Shown: one piece after another, positions 43,955 through 51,956 of the stretch | How the letters are laid out: every line of letters starts with the position of its first letter | Position numbering within the stretch: the stretch's first letter is position 1 | DNA from: UBA1447 sp002329225 | GTDB lineage: Bacteria; Bacillota; Clostridia; Oscillospirales; Acutalibacteraceae | Assembly: GCA_050946835.1 (NCBI GenBank) | Contig: JBMNVN010000007.1 | Coordinates: forward strand, 55,987 to 119,986 | Direction: 5' to 3' | DNA length: 64,000 nucleotides | Program-made: the position numbers and the translations under genes | The notes under the pieces: generated by a model | Databases searched by the model: none | The model's input: the letters and a program-made list of their open reading frames with translations, nothing else | Told to the model about the DNA's origin: nothing

Positions 43955-46900
43955 ATGAGTAAAAGAAAACGCTTTTTTAGTATTATTCTGTCAATAGTTT
44001 TAGTGTTGGTTTTAATTCCCTGGCAGGGTATAAAGTCTAATGCCAGTTTTACCGGTACATTCCGGTTTGACTCGGAAGGTAAGTTCAGAGTTATCCAATT
44101 TGCGGATATTCAGGAATCTTCCGGCCTGAGTTCAAGAACGGAACAACTGATGAAAAACATGATAGACCGCTACCAGCCGGATCTTTGCGTTCTGACAGGT
44201 GACAACCAAACTGCCGGCAGTTTCCTTTATAGGACAGTTATCGGTAAAATCGTCGATGTGTTCAATTCAAGAAACGCCAAGTTTGCCGTAACCTTCGGTA
44301 ATCACGATGACGAAAATGGCGTTTCAAAGGATACGCAGTACAACTACTATAAGTCTCAGGGCGGCGACAATTTTGTTGACCATGATGTGTCGGCTCTCAG
44401 CGGCTCCGGTAACGGGGCTATTACCGTTTACGGCCAGACGGGCAATGATCCAAAGTACTTTTTATATGTTATGGACTCCAACAGTAATGCAAACGGCGGA
44501 TATAATAACCCTTATACTGACCAAATTGACTACTATATTCAAAACAGTCAGCAGTACCCCACCGTGCCTTCACTCTGGTTTATGCACATTATCGTTCGTG
44601 ATGTTTTTGACCAGTGTATGACCACCACCTCCAACGGCACTCAGGGCCGGTCAGGAAACGGCTCTGACTACGGCAGTCAAACTTGGTACCTGCAAACCGA
44701 TAAAATAAACTGGCCTAAAACCCTTATGGCTACAACCACTCAGGAAGCGTTTAAGGAGCTTCCCTGTCCGGCAATTTATAACAACTACTATACCACCGAA
44801 CACAGATCATCGTCACAATACGGCAGCCGGACCCTCTACGAGTCCTGGGTTAATTACGGCAATATGCTCGGCTCTTACTACGGCCATGACCACCAAAACA
44901 GTTTCGTGGTGACCACTCCTGCCGGCATTGATATCGGTTTCAGTAAATCCTGCGGTGTGGCGGCTTATAACGATGGCAACCCCGGAGCCAGAGTCTTTGA
45001 TTTATATGAAGACGGCACCTATGCCAGCTATAATGTCACAGAGGCGGATTTAACTAAGCCTCAAGTGTTTTTCCACCGCAACGGGGGGACCGGAGAGTTA
45101 CCGCCGAAGTTTATTACGGCAAACACCACAGGCCAATTGAGATTAAACACCTATACCAAGGACGGTACAACTTTCATGGGTTGGGCCACATCGCCGACCG
45201 GTTCCGTTGCCTATGCCGACGGTGCCAGCATTAATATGGGTACTTCCGATGTACACTTATATGCAAAATTTGCACAGACTTCTCAAATCACTTTTGATGC
45301 CAACGGAGGCGCAGGCGGGACAGGACCTAATGTATTAGAAGTTGGTACACCGATGCCTACACCGCCTGTAGTAACAAAAACCGGCTATACTTTAGCCGGG
45401 TGGTTGCCTTCGTTGCCGGCAACCGTACCGAATGTCGACACCACTTATGTGGCTCAATGGACTCCTAATACTTACACCATTAATTACGACGGTAACGGCT
45501 ATTCATCGGGGTCTACTGCGAGCTCCCAGCATACCTATGATGTAGCCAAAAATCTTACAATTAACGGGTATGCCAAAGTCGGGTACTCATTTTTAGGATG
45601 GTCGCAAACTCAAGGGGCGTCTACTCCTGCTTATACTGACGGTCAAAGTGTTATTAATCTTACGGCAACACCAAACGGTGTGCTTACTTTCTATGCAGTA
45701 TGGGCTGTAAACAGCTATAAAATGACTTTTGATGCCAACGGAGGGATAGGCAGCACTTATTTCACACAAACCTATGGAACTCCTCTTTCAGCCCCGTCGG
45801 TGTCTAAACCGGGCCACACACTCCAGGGGTGGAACCCGCCCTTGCCGAGCACTGTTCCGGCCGCTGATACCACCTTTGTAGCCCAGTGGTCAAAGAATGT
45901 TTATCCGATTACCTTTGATGCCAATGGCGGTCTCGGCAGCGCCGTTGTTAATACCCCCTACGGTGAAATTCCGACTCCTCCCGATGTGTCAAAGACCGGT
46001 CACAATTTATTAGGGTGGGACCCTGAATTATCGATTGCCACCGCTGCAACAACTTATACTGCAATTTGGGAGGCAAAATCTTATAATATTGTTTTTGATG
46101 CTTCCGGCGGCACCGGCGGAGCCAGTTTAAACCTGACTTACGGTTCGCCTCTAAACCCGCCGACGGTATCAAGAACAGGATATACATTCCTTGAATGGTC
46201 TCCTACAGTTCCTGAAACAGTGCCTGCTGAGAATACCGTTTATTACGCTGTTTGGTCTGTAAACAGCTATCTGATTACATTTGATGCTGCAGGAGGAACG
46301 GGTGGTACCAGCACTATGATGAATTATGATTCCGAGCTTGTTCCGCCTGTGGTTACCCGAGACGGCTATGTGTTCAACGGATGGACACCGCAGGTTCCGC
46401 CTACAGTACCGGCAGAGAATTCCGTTTACACGGCTAATTGGGTTGAACAGCAGGAAGACAACATCATTTTCTTTGCTAATGGAGGAATCGGAGGTTTAAC
46501 CACGACTCTGCCTGTCGGTTCACCGTTAATTTCACCTGCTATGAGCAGAACGGGATATTTGTTCACCGGCTGGGCACCGGTTTTGCCATCGACAGTAGTT
46601 GGCGGTGTTAATTCCTATAGCGCACAATGGAGAACTAACAGTGTTCAAATTGGTTTCGACGCTGCCGGCGGTACCGGTGACTCCAATAGTGTTATGCATT
46701 ACGGCTCGGATTTGATCGCGCCTTTTGTGTCACGGCCCGGGTTTACCTTTAACGGCTGGTCACCTGAGGTGCCGTCAAAGGTTCCTGCGGAAAACACCGT
46801 ATATACTGCTCAATGGGTCCGAAATCCTGTTCAAATTACATTTGACGCTGCGGGCGGAACTGGCGGAACAGTAATGACAAAGAACTTCGGAGATACTTTA

Positions 46901-47017
46901 ACACCTCCCAACGTTTTCCGTGACAAATATATCTTTATCGGTTGGTCACCTGCTGTCCCCACAGAAGTTGTTGAGGGAAATCGGACATACACTGCACAGT
47001 GGATGTATGTGGGCTAA
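43955..47017 (+). CDS. Secreted metallophosphoesterase with InlB-type repeats
   Basis: A 1020-residue exported protein. A signal peptide (KRKRFFSIILSIVLVLVLIPW) is followed by a calcineurin-like phosphoesterase domain over about residues 30-360: QFADIQES, VLTGDNQTA, TFGNHDDE, a MHIIV segment and YGHDHQ. The first motif is D-x-Q where D-x-H is usual, so one metal ligand is altered. About ten Listeria-Bacteroides (InlB B-type, Flg_new) repeats of ~58 residues fill the rest. No LPxTG signal or membrane anchor ends the protein, so attachment must be non-covalent or it is released. GGAGGG precedes the ATG at 43955. Confidence 0.85.
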   Translation: MSKRKRFFSIILSIVLVLVLIPWQGIKSNASFTGTFRFDSEGKFRVIQFADIQESSGLSSRTEQLMKNMIDRYQPDLCVLTGDNQTAGSFLYRTVIGKIVDVFNSRNAKFAVTFGNHDDENGVSKDTQYNYYKSQGGDNFVDHDVSALSGSGNGAITVYGQTGNDPKYFLYVMDSNSNANGGYNNPYTDQIDYYIQNSQQYPTVPSLWFMHIIVRDVFDQCMTTTSNGTQGRSGNGSDYGSQTWYLQTDKINWPKTLMATTTQEAFKELPCPAIYNNYYTTEHRSSSQYGSRTLYESWVNYGNMLGSYYGHDHQNSFVVTTPAGIDIGFSKSCGVAAYNDGNPGARVFDLYEDGTYASYNVTEADLTKPQVFFHRNGGTGELPPKFITANTTGQLRLNTYTKDGTTFMGWATSPTGSVAYADGASINMGTSDVHLYAKFAQTSQITFDANGGAGGTGPNVLEVGTPMPTPPVVTKTGYTLAGWLPSLPATVPNVDTTYVAQWTPNTYTINYDGNGYSSGSTASSQHTYDVAKNLTINGYAKVGYSFLGWSQTQGASTPAYTDGQSVINLTATPNGVLTFYAVWAVNSYKMTFDANGGIGSTYFTQTYGTPLSAPSVSKPGHTLQGWNPPLPSTVPAADTTFVAQWSKNVYPITFDANGGLGSAVVNTPYGEIPTPPDVSKTGHNLLGWDPELSIATAATTYTAIWEAKSYNIVFDASGGTGGASLNLTYGSPLNPPTVSRTGYTFLEWSPTVPETVPAENTVYYAVWSVNSYLITFDAAGGTGGTSTMMNYDSELVPPVVTRDGYVFNGWTPQVPPTVPAENSVYTANWVEQQEDNIIFFANGGIGGLTTTLPVGSPLISPAMSRTGYLFTGWAPVLPSTVVGGVNSYSAQWRTNSVQIGFDAAGGTGDSNSVMHYGSDLIAPFVSRPGFTFNGWSPEVPSKVPAENTVYTAQWVRNPVQITFDAAGGTGGTVMTKNFGDTLTPPNVFRDKYIFIGWSPAVPTEVVEGNRTYTAQWMYVG
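45067..47002 (+). repeat. About ten InlB B-type repeats (protein 1)
   Basis: Tandem units of the form FDANGGxGG ... PPxVxxxGYxFxGWxPxLPxTVPAxxTxYxAQW, ~58 residues each and diverged at DNA level. The first and third units are less regular than the others. Confidence 0.85.
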
Positions 47018-47086
47018 AATGCCTTGTTGTTGAAGATGTTGTCGACTCTTTAGTTTGCAACAATAAAAATATATGGAGGTTGTCGC

Positions 47087-49120
47087 ATGTTCAAATCAAA
47101 GAAGTTTCTCAGTGTTTTCTTGTCTCTGGTTCTGCTCCTTAACATCAGCGCCGTTCTGACAGTTGCTGCGCCTGGTGACCCTGAAGCGGTTGCAGTCAAT
47201 GCAGCGCTCAAAGTCGGAAGACTTTCCGGCGATGTATTTACGCCATTGTCTGTGGGCGAAACAATTGCAAAGGACGAAATCATTACTGTCAGAATCTCAC
47301 CAAAGACTGATTTTTTGGCAGGCGCAAGCAGTTATGTTGTCATGTTCGATAAAAATGCCTTTGCTCTTGACGGTGCACCCAGTGCGGCTTTTACGGCAAA
47401 CAGCGAAAACACTTATTATAACACTGTCTGTTCAGGGCATAATGGCTTTAATTTACCTGCAGCAGCTTGGCCGGCAACTTTTGCCGGCGGAGAAAAAGAT
47501 TTATACAATGCCGTCAGAGTGACAACAACCTTAAAAAGCGGAGCTTCACCCGCAGTCATTCCGGGTGACTGGCTCTTTAGCTTTGGCCTTAAGGCGCTGA
47601 AAAACATAAATAGCGGAGATGATGCCAGGATCTGGATGGACGCGAGATGGTTCAGAGCATCAGGCACTGCTACTAATTTACCTGCATTTATTATGAAGTG
47701 CGAAAACGGTACTCTGGCCGCCCAAGGCAAAACAACTTATGACTTCAGTTTTGATTTTCTGGATGCGGATTTAACTCTTCCTCTTGTCGCACAAGTCCCC
47801 AAAAGTACATTGACGTTTGAATCTGACGGTGGAAGTAATGTGCCTCCCATGAGGGGCGATGTAGGTTCTCCATTAACGCCGCCCGCAAACCCAATTAAAA
47901 CAGGATTTACTTTTTTAAGATGGGAGCCGGAACTGCCTGCGACCTTCCCTGAAGAAGATACAACCTATACCGCTATTTGGACTCCGGTCAGAAGTAAGAT
48001 TACTTTTGATTCAAACGGCGGGAGCGATGTAGCCCCTATTGAGGGCGATTATGGCAGCCCTGTTACGCCGCCTGCTCCTCCAACCAAAGACGGTTATAAT
48101 TTTGCAAGTTGGATTCCCGCATTACCTGAAACTTTCCCTGAAGAAGATATTACAGTAACTGCCCAGTGGACTGTAAAACAAGTTACGGTTACTTTTAACA
48201 GTAACGGCGGTACACCTGTTGCATCAAAAACCGGAGACTTCGGTTCTGCTCTTGTAGCTCCGGCTCCGCCCACGCGCGTCGGATATACTTTTTTAGGTTG
48301 GGAACCTGCTCTTCCGGCCACTTATCCTTCATCAGATCTTAACGTTGTTGCCCAATGGAAAAAGAAGATAGTTGTCAGCTTTGACACGGCAGGAGGGTCT
48401 CCCATAGGGGCTATTATGGGAGATGAGGGTTCACCGTTAACACTGCCTGCAGATCCCAGAAAATCGGGTTATACTTTTGACGGCTGGGATCCTCAAGCAC
48501 CTGATGTGTTCCCTGCTCAAGATATTACTCTAACTGCAAAGTGGAAGATTAACAATATTACAATCTCTTTCAATTCCAACGGAGGAACAGAAATAGAACC
48601 CATCAGCGGTGACTATGGTACGCCTGTCACTCCACCTGAAGCGCCAACCAGAGCCGGCTATAATTTTGTCGGTTGGAGCCCGGAAATCCCTGAAAGTTTC
48701 CCGCCGCAGGATATTACATTGGAAGCCCAGTGGGAAGCCATTGAGTATTACGTAAACATCTTGTATGATGGGGAACCGATTGAAGATGAGCTTGTCATTG
48801 AGTTACCTTGGTTAACGACTTACAGGTCAATAAGGTATAAACTTGACTACGAAACAAATGTGGAAGACATAGGGCGTGTGGAGTACATTTCTTCCGGATT
48901 TAATGTTATTATTGATAAGGAAGGTAATGTAACAAACAAAGGCTTTTTTGTTCGTTCGACAATCATAACTGTCAATATTTATGACGGAAATGGTGACTTG
49001 GCAGCCACAAAAGATGTGAGAATTACTTTGAAGAAAACTATCGTTGAAGTAATTTCCGCCTGGGTTCAAAAAATTCTGGCTGTTATTATTCCGCTATTTC
49101 AAAAAATAGCAAACAAATGA
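47087..49120 (+). CDS. Secreted protein with InlB-type repeats and cohesin-like N-terminus
   Basis: A 677-residue exported protein. The signal peptide is FKSKKFLSVFLSLVLLLNISAVLTVAA. The N-terminal ~210 residues (DEIITVRISPKTDFLAGASSYVVMFDKNAFAL) look like a beta-sandwich similar to cohesin or carbohydrate-binding folds. Five Listeria-Bacteroides repeats follow (about residues 240-549), then a beta-rich domain and a C-terminal amphipathic/hydrophobic helix (VEVISAWVQKILAVIIPLFQKIANK). No LPxTG motif. GGAGG precedes the ATG. It follows the first repeat protein after 70 bp in the same direction and ends at a strong terminator, so the two are probably expressed together at the cell surface. Confidence 0.8.
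   Translation: MFKSKKFLSVFLSLVLLLNISAVLTVAAPGDPEAVAVNAALKVGRLSGDVFTPLSVGETIAKDEIITVRISPKTDFLAGASSYVVMFDKNAFALDGAPSAAFTANSENTYYNTVCSGHNGFNLPAAAWPATFAGGEKDLYNAVRVTTTLKSGASPAVIPGDWLFSFGLKALKNINSGDDARIWMDARWFRASGTATNLPAFIMKCENGTLAAQGKTTYDFSFDFLDADLTLPLVAQVPKSTLTFESDGGSNVPPMRGDVGSPLTPPANPIKTGFTFLRWEPELPATFPEEDTTYTAIWTPVRSKITFDSNGGSDVAPIEGDYGSPVTPPAPPTKDGYNFASWIPALPETFPEEDITVTAQWTVKQVTVTFNSNGGTPVASKTGDFGSALVAPAPPTRVGYTFLGWEPALPATYPSSDLNVVAQWKKKIVVSFDTAGGSPIGAIMGDEGSPLTLPADPRKSGYTFDGWDPQAPDVFPAQDITLTAKWKINNITISFNSNGGTEIEPISGDYGTPVTPPEAPTRAGYNFVGWSPEIPESFPPQDITLEAQWEAIEYYVNILYDGEPIEDELVIELPWLTTYRSIRYKLDYETNVEDIGRVEYISSGFNVIIDKEGNVTNKGFFVRSTIITVNIYDGNGDLAATKDVRITLKKTIVEVISAWVQKILAVIIPLFQKIANK
47804..48733 (+). 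repeat. Five InlB B-type repeats (protein 2)
   Basis: Five ~60-residue units of the form FxSNGGxxVxPIxGDYGSPVTPPAxPTKxGYxFxGWxPxLPxTFPxxDITxxAQW. The units are more like one another than like those of the neighbouring protein. Confidence 0.88.
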
Positions 49121-49126
49121 AAGTTT

Positions 49127-49169
49127 ATGCCTCCCGACGAATTAACATCGGGAGGCATATTTGTTTTTG
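49127..49169 (+). terminator. Terminator of the repeat-protein genes
   Basis: A perfect 11-bp stem (ATGCCTCCCGA with TCGGGAGGCAT, 49127-49137 and 49148-49158) followed by a T-rich tract. Confidence 0.9.
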
Positions 49170-49175
49170 TTCTAT

Positions 49176-49212
49176 TAAAAGAGGGCTGTGCAGATGTTGC
49201 TTTGCACAGCCC
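49176..49212 (-). terminator. Terminator of the glycyl radical enzyme operon
   Basis: On the minus strand GGGCTGTGCA pairs perfectly with TGCACAGCCC (49212-49203 and 49192-49183), followed by TCTTTT. Confidence 0.9.
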
Positions 49213-49227
49213 CGAAATGTCTGTTCT

Positions 49228-50544
49228 TTATCTTAAAGCTTCATATTGCCTTAAAAGAGCAACAAACAGTTTTGGAACTTTCCCCATGACTTCGGGGGAT
49301 TGGACAAATGATATACGGAATTGTGTTGTCCCCGGGTTTGTATCGCCCTTATCGCATACATAAAAACCTTTCATAGGTGTCAAAAGAAGTGTTGCGGAAA
49401 CGCCGTCTAAATCAACCTCGCCTTTTTCAGCGCAGTAGAGGGCAAAATCTACACAATCAAAGCCGGGTTTTACCACGTTGCGGACATCGATAAGTGTATA
49501 TATAGATGCGTCGGGGCTGGACACAATAAGGCGGGGTTCTTCCTTCAGCAAGCCTTCCCGCACATCGATTATCATGCCTTTATAATATTCACGCAATTGA
49601 TTATACCAAGCGGTCAGGGAATCCTTTGTTTCGTGAACAAGAGCGGCAAAAATGTATTGGCCGATTACATTGGGGCAAAGGTTGTTAGTGTACTCCGCCG
49701 CACAGCGTCCGCTGAACTCTTTATTATCGGTTATCAGGGCGCCGATTCGGAGTCCGCAGGCGTTCCAGACCTTGGAAGCAGTTTCAATACTTATCCTGCG
49801 TCCTTCAATACCCGGTACATCTTTATCGGAAAGTCCCCATACACTTACAAGAACATCGCCGCCGGTATAGTAAAGTTCACGGTAGGCTTCGTCGCTTACC
49901 ATCCAGATATTGTATTTGACGCAAAGCTCCGCAATTTCAATCAACTGCTCTTTTGTCATGAGTTGACCGGTGGGGTTGTCATAGGGAATTACAAGCAGGG
50001 CACCGGGTTTATGTAACCTGATTGCCTGTTCAATCTCGTCAGCAGAGGGCAGAGAAAAATGTCCGTCATCTTTTAAAGTGCGGCGTACAGTAACCGGTTT
50101 TCGGCCGACTCTTTTAGCAAAGCCGATATAATTGGTGTATGCCGGGTCTAAAAGCAGCAGGGGAGCCTCGGAACTGCCTGCAGGGCCGCAAACTCCGAGG
50201 AGCATTATCTCCATAGCTGAGGAGCCGCCGTCGGTAACCTGAACATGGAGGTTTTTCGTATCAAAGCCTTCACAGGCAAGAATATTCAAAAAAGCGTCAC
50301 GGCATTCTTTTTCACCCGCCGCCTTGGAATACTTGATTATACCCTTTTCAAAGGGACTGCCGGCAGCGCCCAGATTAAAAAGTCTTTTTTGAAGGGCGGG
50401 ATTTGCGGGCAGGGGAACATTACCTTGGCTGACATTAATTACGGTTTCAGGTTTGTTTTGTCTTTCGTCATAACGCATTTGTGCAAGTCTTACCCCGGAA
50501 GGCGTCTTGCTTTCAAAATAAACGGACATTTTCGGGTTTTGCAT
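49228..50544 (-). CDS. Class I/II PLP-dependent aminotransferase
   Basis: A 438-residue fold-type I aminotransferase. Family segments include VNVSQGNVPLP near the start, VTDGGSSAMEIMLLG (phosphate binding), PYDNPTGQLMTKEQL, VSDEAYRELYY and the PLP-lysine in IETASKVWNACGLRIGALI. The substrate is unknown; the SKVWNACGLR box differs from aspartate aminotransferase (SKxxxxxGxR is kept, the rest is not). GAGGTGG lies 8 bp before the ATG whose codon begins at 50544. It is the last gene of the leftward cluster, 30-40 bp after the sugar kinase, and could aminate a keto product of the pathway or be an unrelated passenger. Confidence 0.88.
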   Translation of the reverse strand: MQNPKMSVYFESKTPSGVRLAQMRYDERQNKPETVINVSQGNVPLPANPALQKRLFNLGAAGSPFEKGIIKYSKAAGEKECRDAFLNILACEGFDTKNLHVQVTDGGSSAMEIMLLGVCGPAGSSEAPLLLLDPAYTNYIGFAKRVGRKPVTVRRTLKDDGHFSLPSADEIEQAIRLHKPGALLVIPYDNPTGQLMTKEQLIEIAELCVKYNIWMVSDEAYRELYYTGGDVLVSVWGLSDKDVPGIEGRRISIETASKVWNACGLRIGALITDNKEFSGRCAAEYTNNLCPNVIGQYIFAALVHETKDSLTAWYNQLREYYKGMIIDVREGLLKEEPRLIVSSPDASIYTLIDVRNVVKPGFDCVDFALYCAEKGEVDLDGVSATLLLTPMKGFYVCDKGDTNPGTTQFRISFVQSPEVMGKVPKLFVALLRQYEALR

Positions 50545-50586
50545 TTTATTTACCACCTCAAATATATAATTTAGATTAAAACAAAG

Positions 50587-51942
50587 CTAAATAATGGATT
50601 TATACCTGATCAGGCGTTGAGCTTCTTTTATATCAGCGCAGTATCCCGTGGCAGTCAAAGCAAACAGCGCTGCACCGAATGCCGCTTCTTCCGTATGAAG
50701 AGGAATATGCAGCTCAAGGCCGAATTTTTCGGCAAAAGTTCTGCACAACGCTTTATTTTTTCGCAGGCCGTTGCCTGAGCCTACAAGCATTTTGTGCCCG
50801 CTTGCACCGAAATCATCATACATGTCTTTCAATTCGTCGGCAATCCCTTCGATAACACCCCAAATAAAGTGACCGGGTGTAAAGTTATCTGTGCCCAGGT
50901 TTTGAACGCTGCCCCTTAGTTCCGGATTTTCCCGTGTGCCGGCAAAACGTGTGTCGATTTTTAAAGCGTTATCCGGTGTTTCGGCATTATCAAGATACCT
51001 ATCTATTGCGGCGTATGCGCTCGGAATTTTTTCTCCGGTAACAAGGGCGGCGGTGTTTCTTAAAAACTTTTCTAAAACTGAAAAGGCTCTGCCGCCGCAA
51101 AGAGAGGAGCCGACACGCAGATATTTATCGTTAAAACAGGGACGAACCTCCAAACTGCCCGGCGTTATAGCATCCGTTAAAAAAGAGATTTGGCTTCCGG
51201 TTCCTACATTTACCAGCAGTGCGCTGCCCATTTCCTTAACGGAACCTAAAAAGCTTGCCTGGTTGTCGCCTATGGCAACGGCTACCGGAACATCTCTAAA
51301 TGTTCCCCCAACTTCAAAATTTCCTGTTACTTCCGGAAAAAATGAATAATCCAAGCCGGCGCTCTCTATGGCTTCAGAATCAAACTTCAATAGATTTAAA
51401 TCAAACAGGCCGAGGCTTGCGGCATCGGAAGTATGCATCAAAGGTCTGTTTAAACCGCAGAGCTTATTGACCAAATAATCGTGAATTGTGCAAATCGACA
51501 CCGCTTCTTCGGGCACACGCCCGTTTTGGGAGTGGTAAAAATAGGTTGAAGCGCCATAACCGGTTGCCATTTTATAACCTGTTAAATTACTCAGATATTC
51601 AGCATAACTGAGTTCGTCATTATATGCTTCATTTCCGCTTTCATCCTGCCAAAAATAAAGGGGACTGACTGCTTCAGCATCCTTATCAATATAAACAATG
51701 CCGTGCATCTGCCCTGTAACACCGATGCCGGCAAGGGGAGAAAACTCGTCACAAAGTTTTTGGGTTATAGAAAGACATTTTTCGACAATGGCAACAGGAT
51801 TCTGAATCCGCTCGAAAGGGTATTTACTTTCCAGCAGGTTGTCGTTATCAATACTGATGCTTTTTTTAATTTCGCCGGTTTGCGCATCAACAACAACTGC
51901 GCAAATTGAAGTGGTTCCAATGTCAATCCCCAGCACATTCAT
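50587..51942 (-). CDS. FGGY carbohydrate kinase, sedoheptulokinase-like
   Basis: A 451-residue kinase of the actin-like FGGY family. GIDIGTTSI (phosphate 1) is at residues 5-13; GVTGQMHGIVYID, NVGTGSQISF and VGSGNGLRKN complete the ATP fold. The GQMHG segment and overall length are closest to sedoheptulokinase and xylulokinase rather than glycerol kinase. It would phosphorylate a keto-sugar or polyol. A stop-to-start distance of 15 bp from the glycyl radical enzyme gene makes co-transcription very likely, so the kinase and the radical enzyme probably act in one pathway. Confidence 0.82.
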   Translation of the reverse strand: MNVLGIDIGTTSICAVVVDAQTGEIKKSISIDNDNLLESKYPFERIQNPVAIVEKCLSITQKLCDEFSPLAGIGVTGQMHGIVYIDKDAEAVSPLYFWQDESGNEAYNDELSYAEYLSNLTGYKMATGYGASTYFYHSQNGRVPEEAVSICTIHDYLVNKLCGLNRPLMHTSDAASLGLFDLNLLKFDSEAIESAGLDYSFFPEVTGNFEVGGTFRDVPVAVAIGDNQASFLGSVKEMGSALLVNVGTGSQISFLTDAITPGSLEVRPCFNDKYLRVGSSLCGGRAFSVLEKFLRNTAALVTGEKIPSAYAAIDRYLDNAETPDNALKIDTRFAGTRENPELRGSVQNLGTDNFTPGHFIWGVIEGIADELKDMYDDFGASGHKMLVGSGNGLRKNKALCRTFAEKFGLELHIPLHTEEAAFGAALFALTATGYCADIKEAQRLIRYKSII

Positions 51943-51956
51943 TCGGATCTTGCTCC

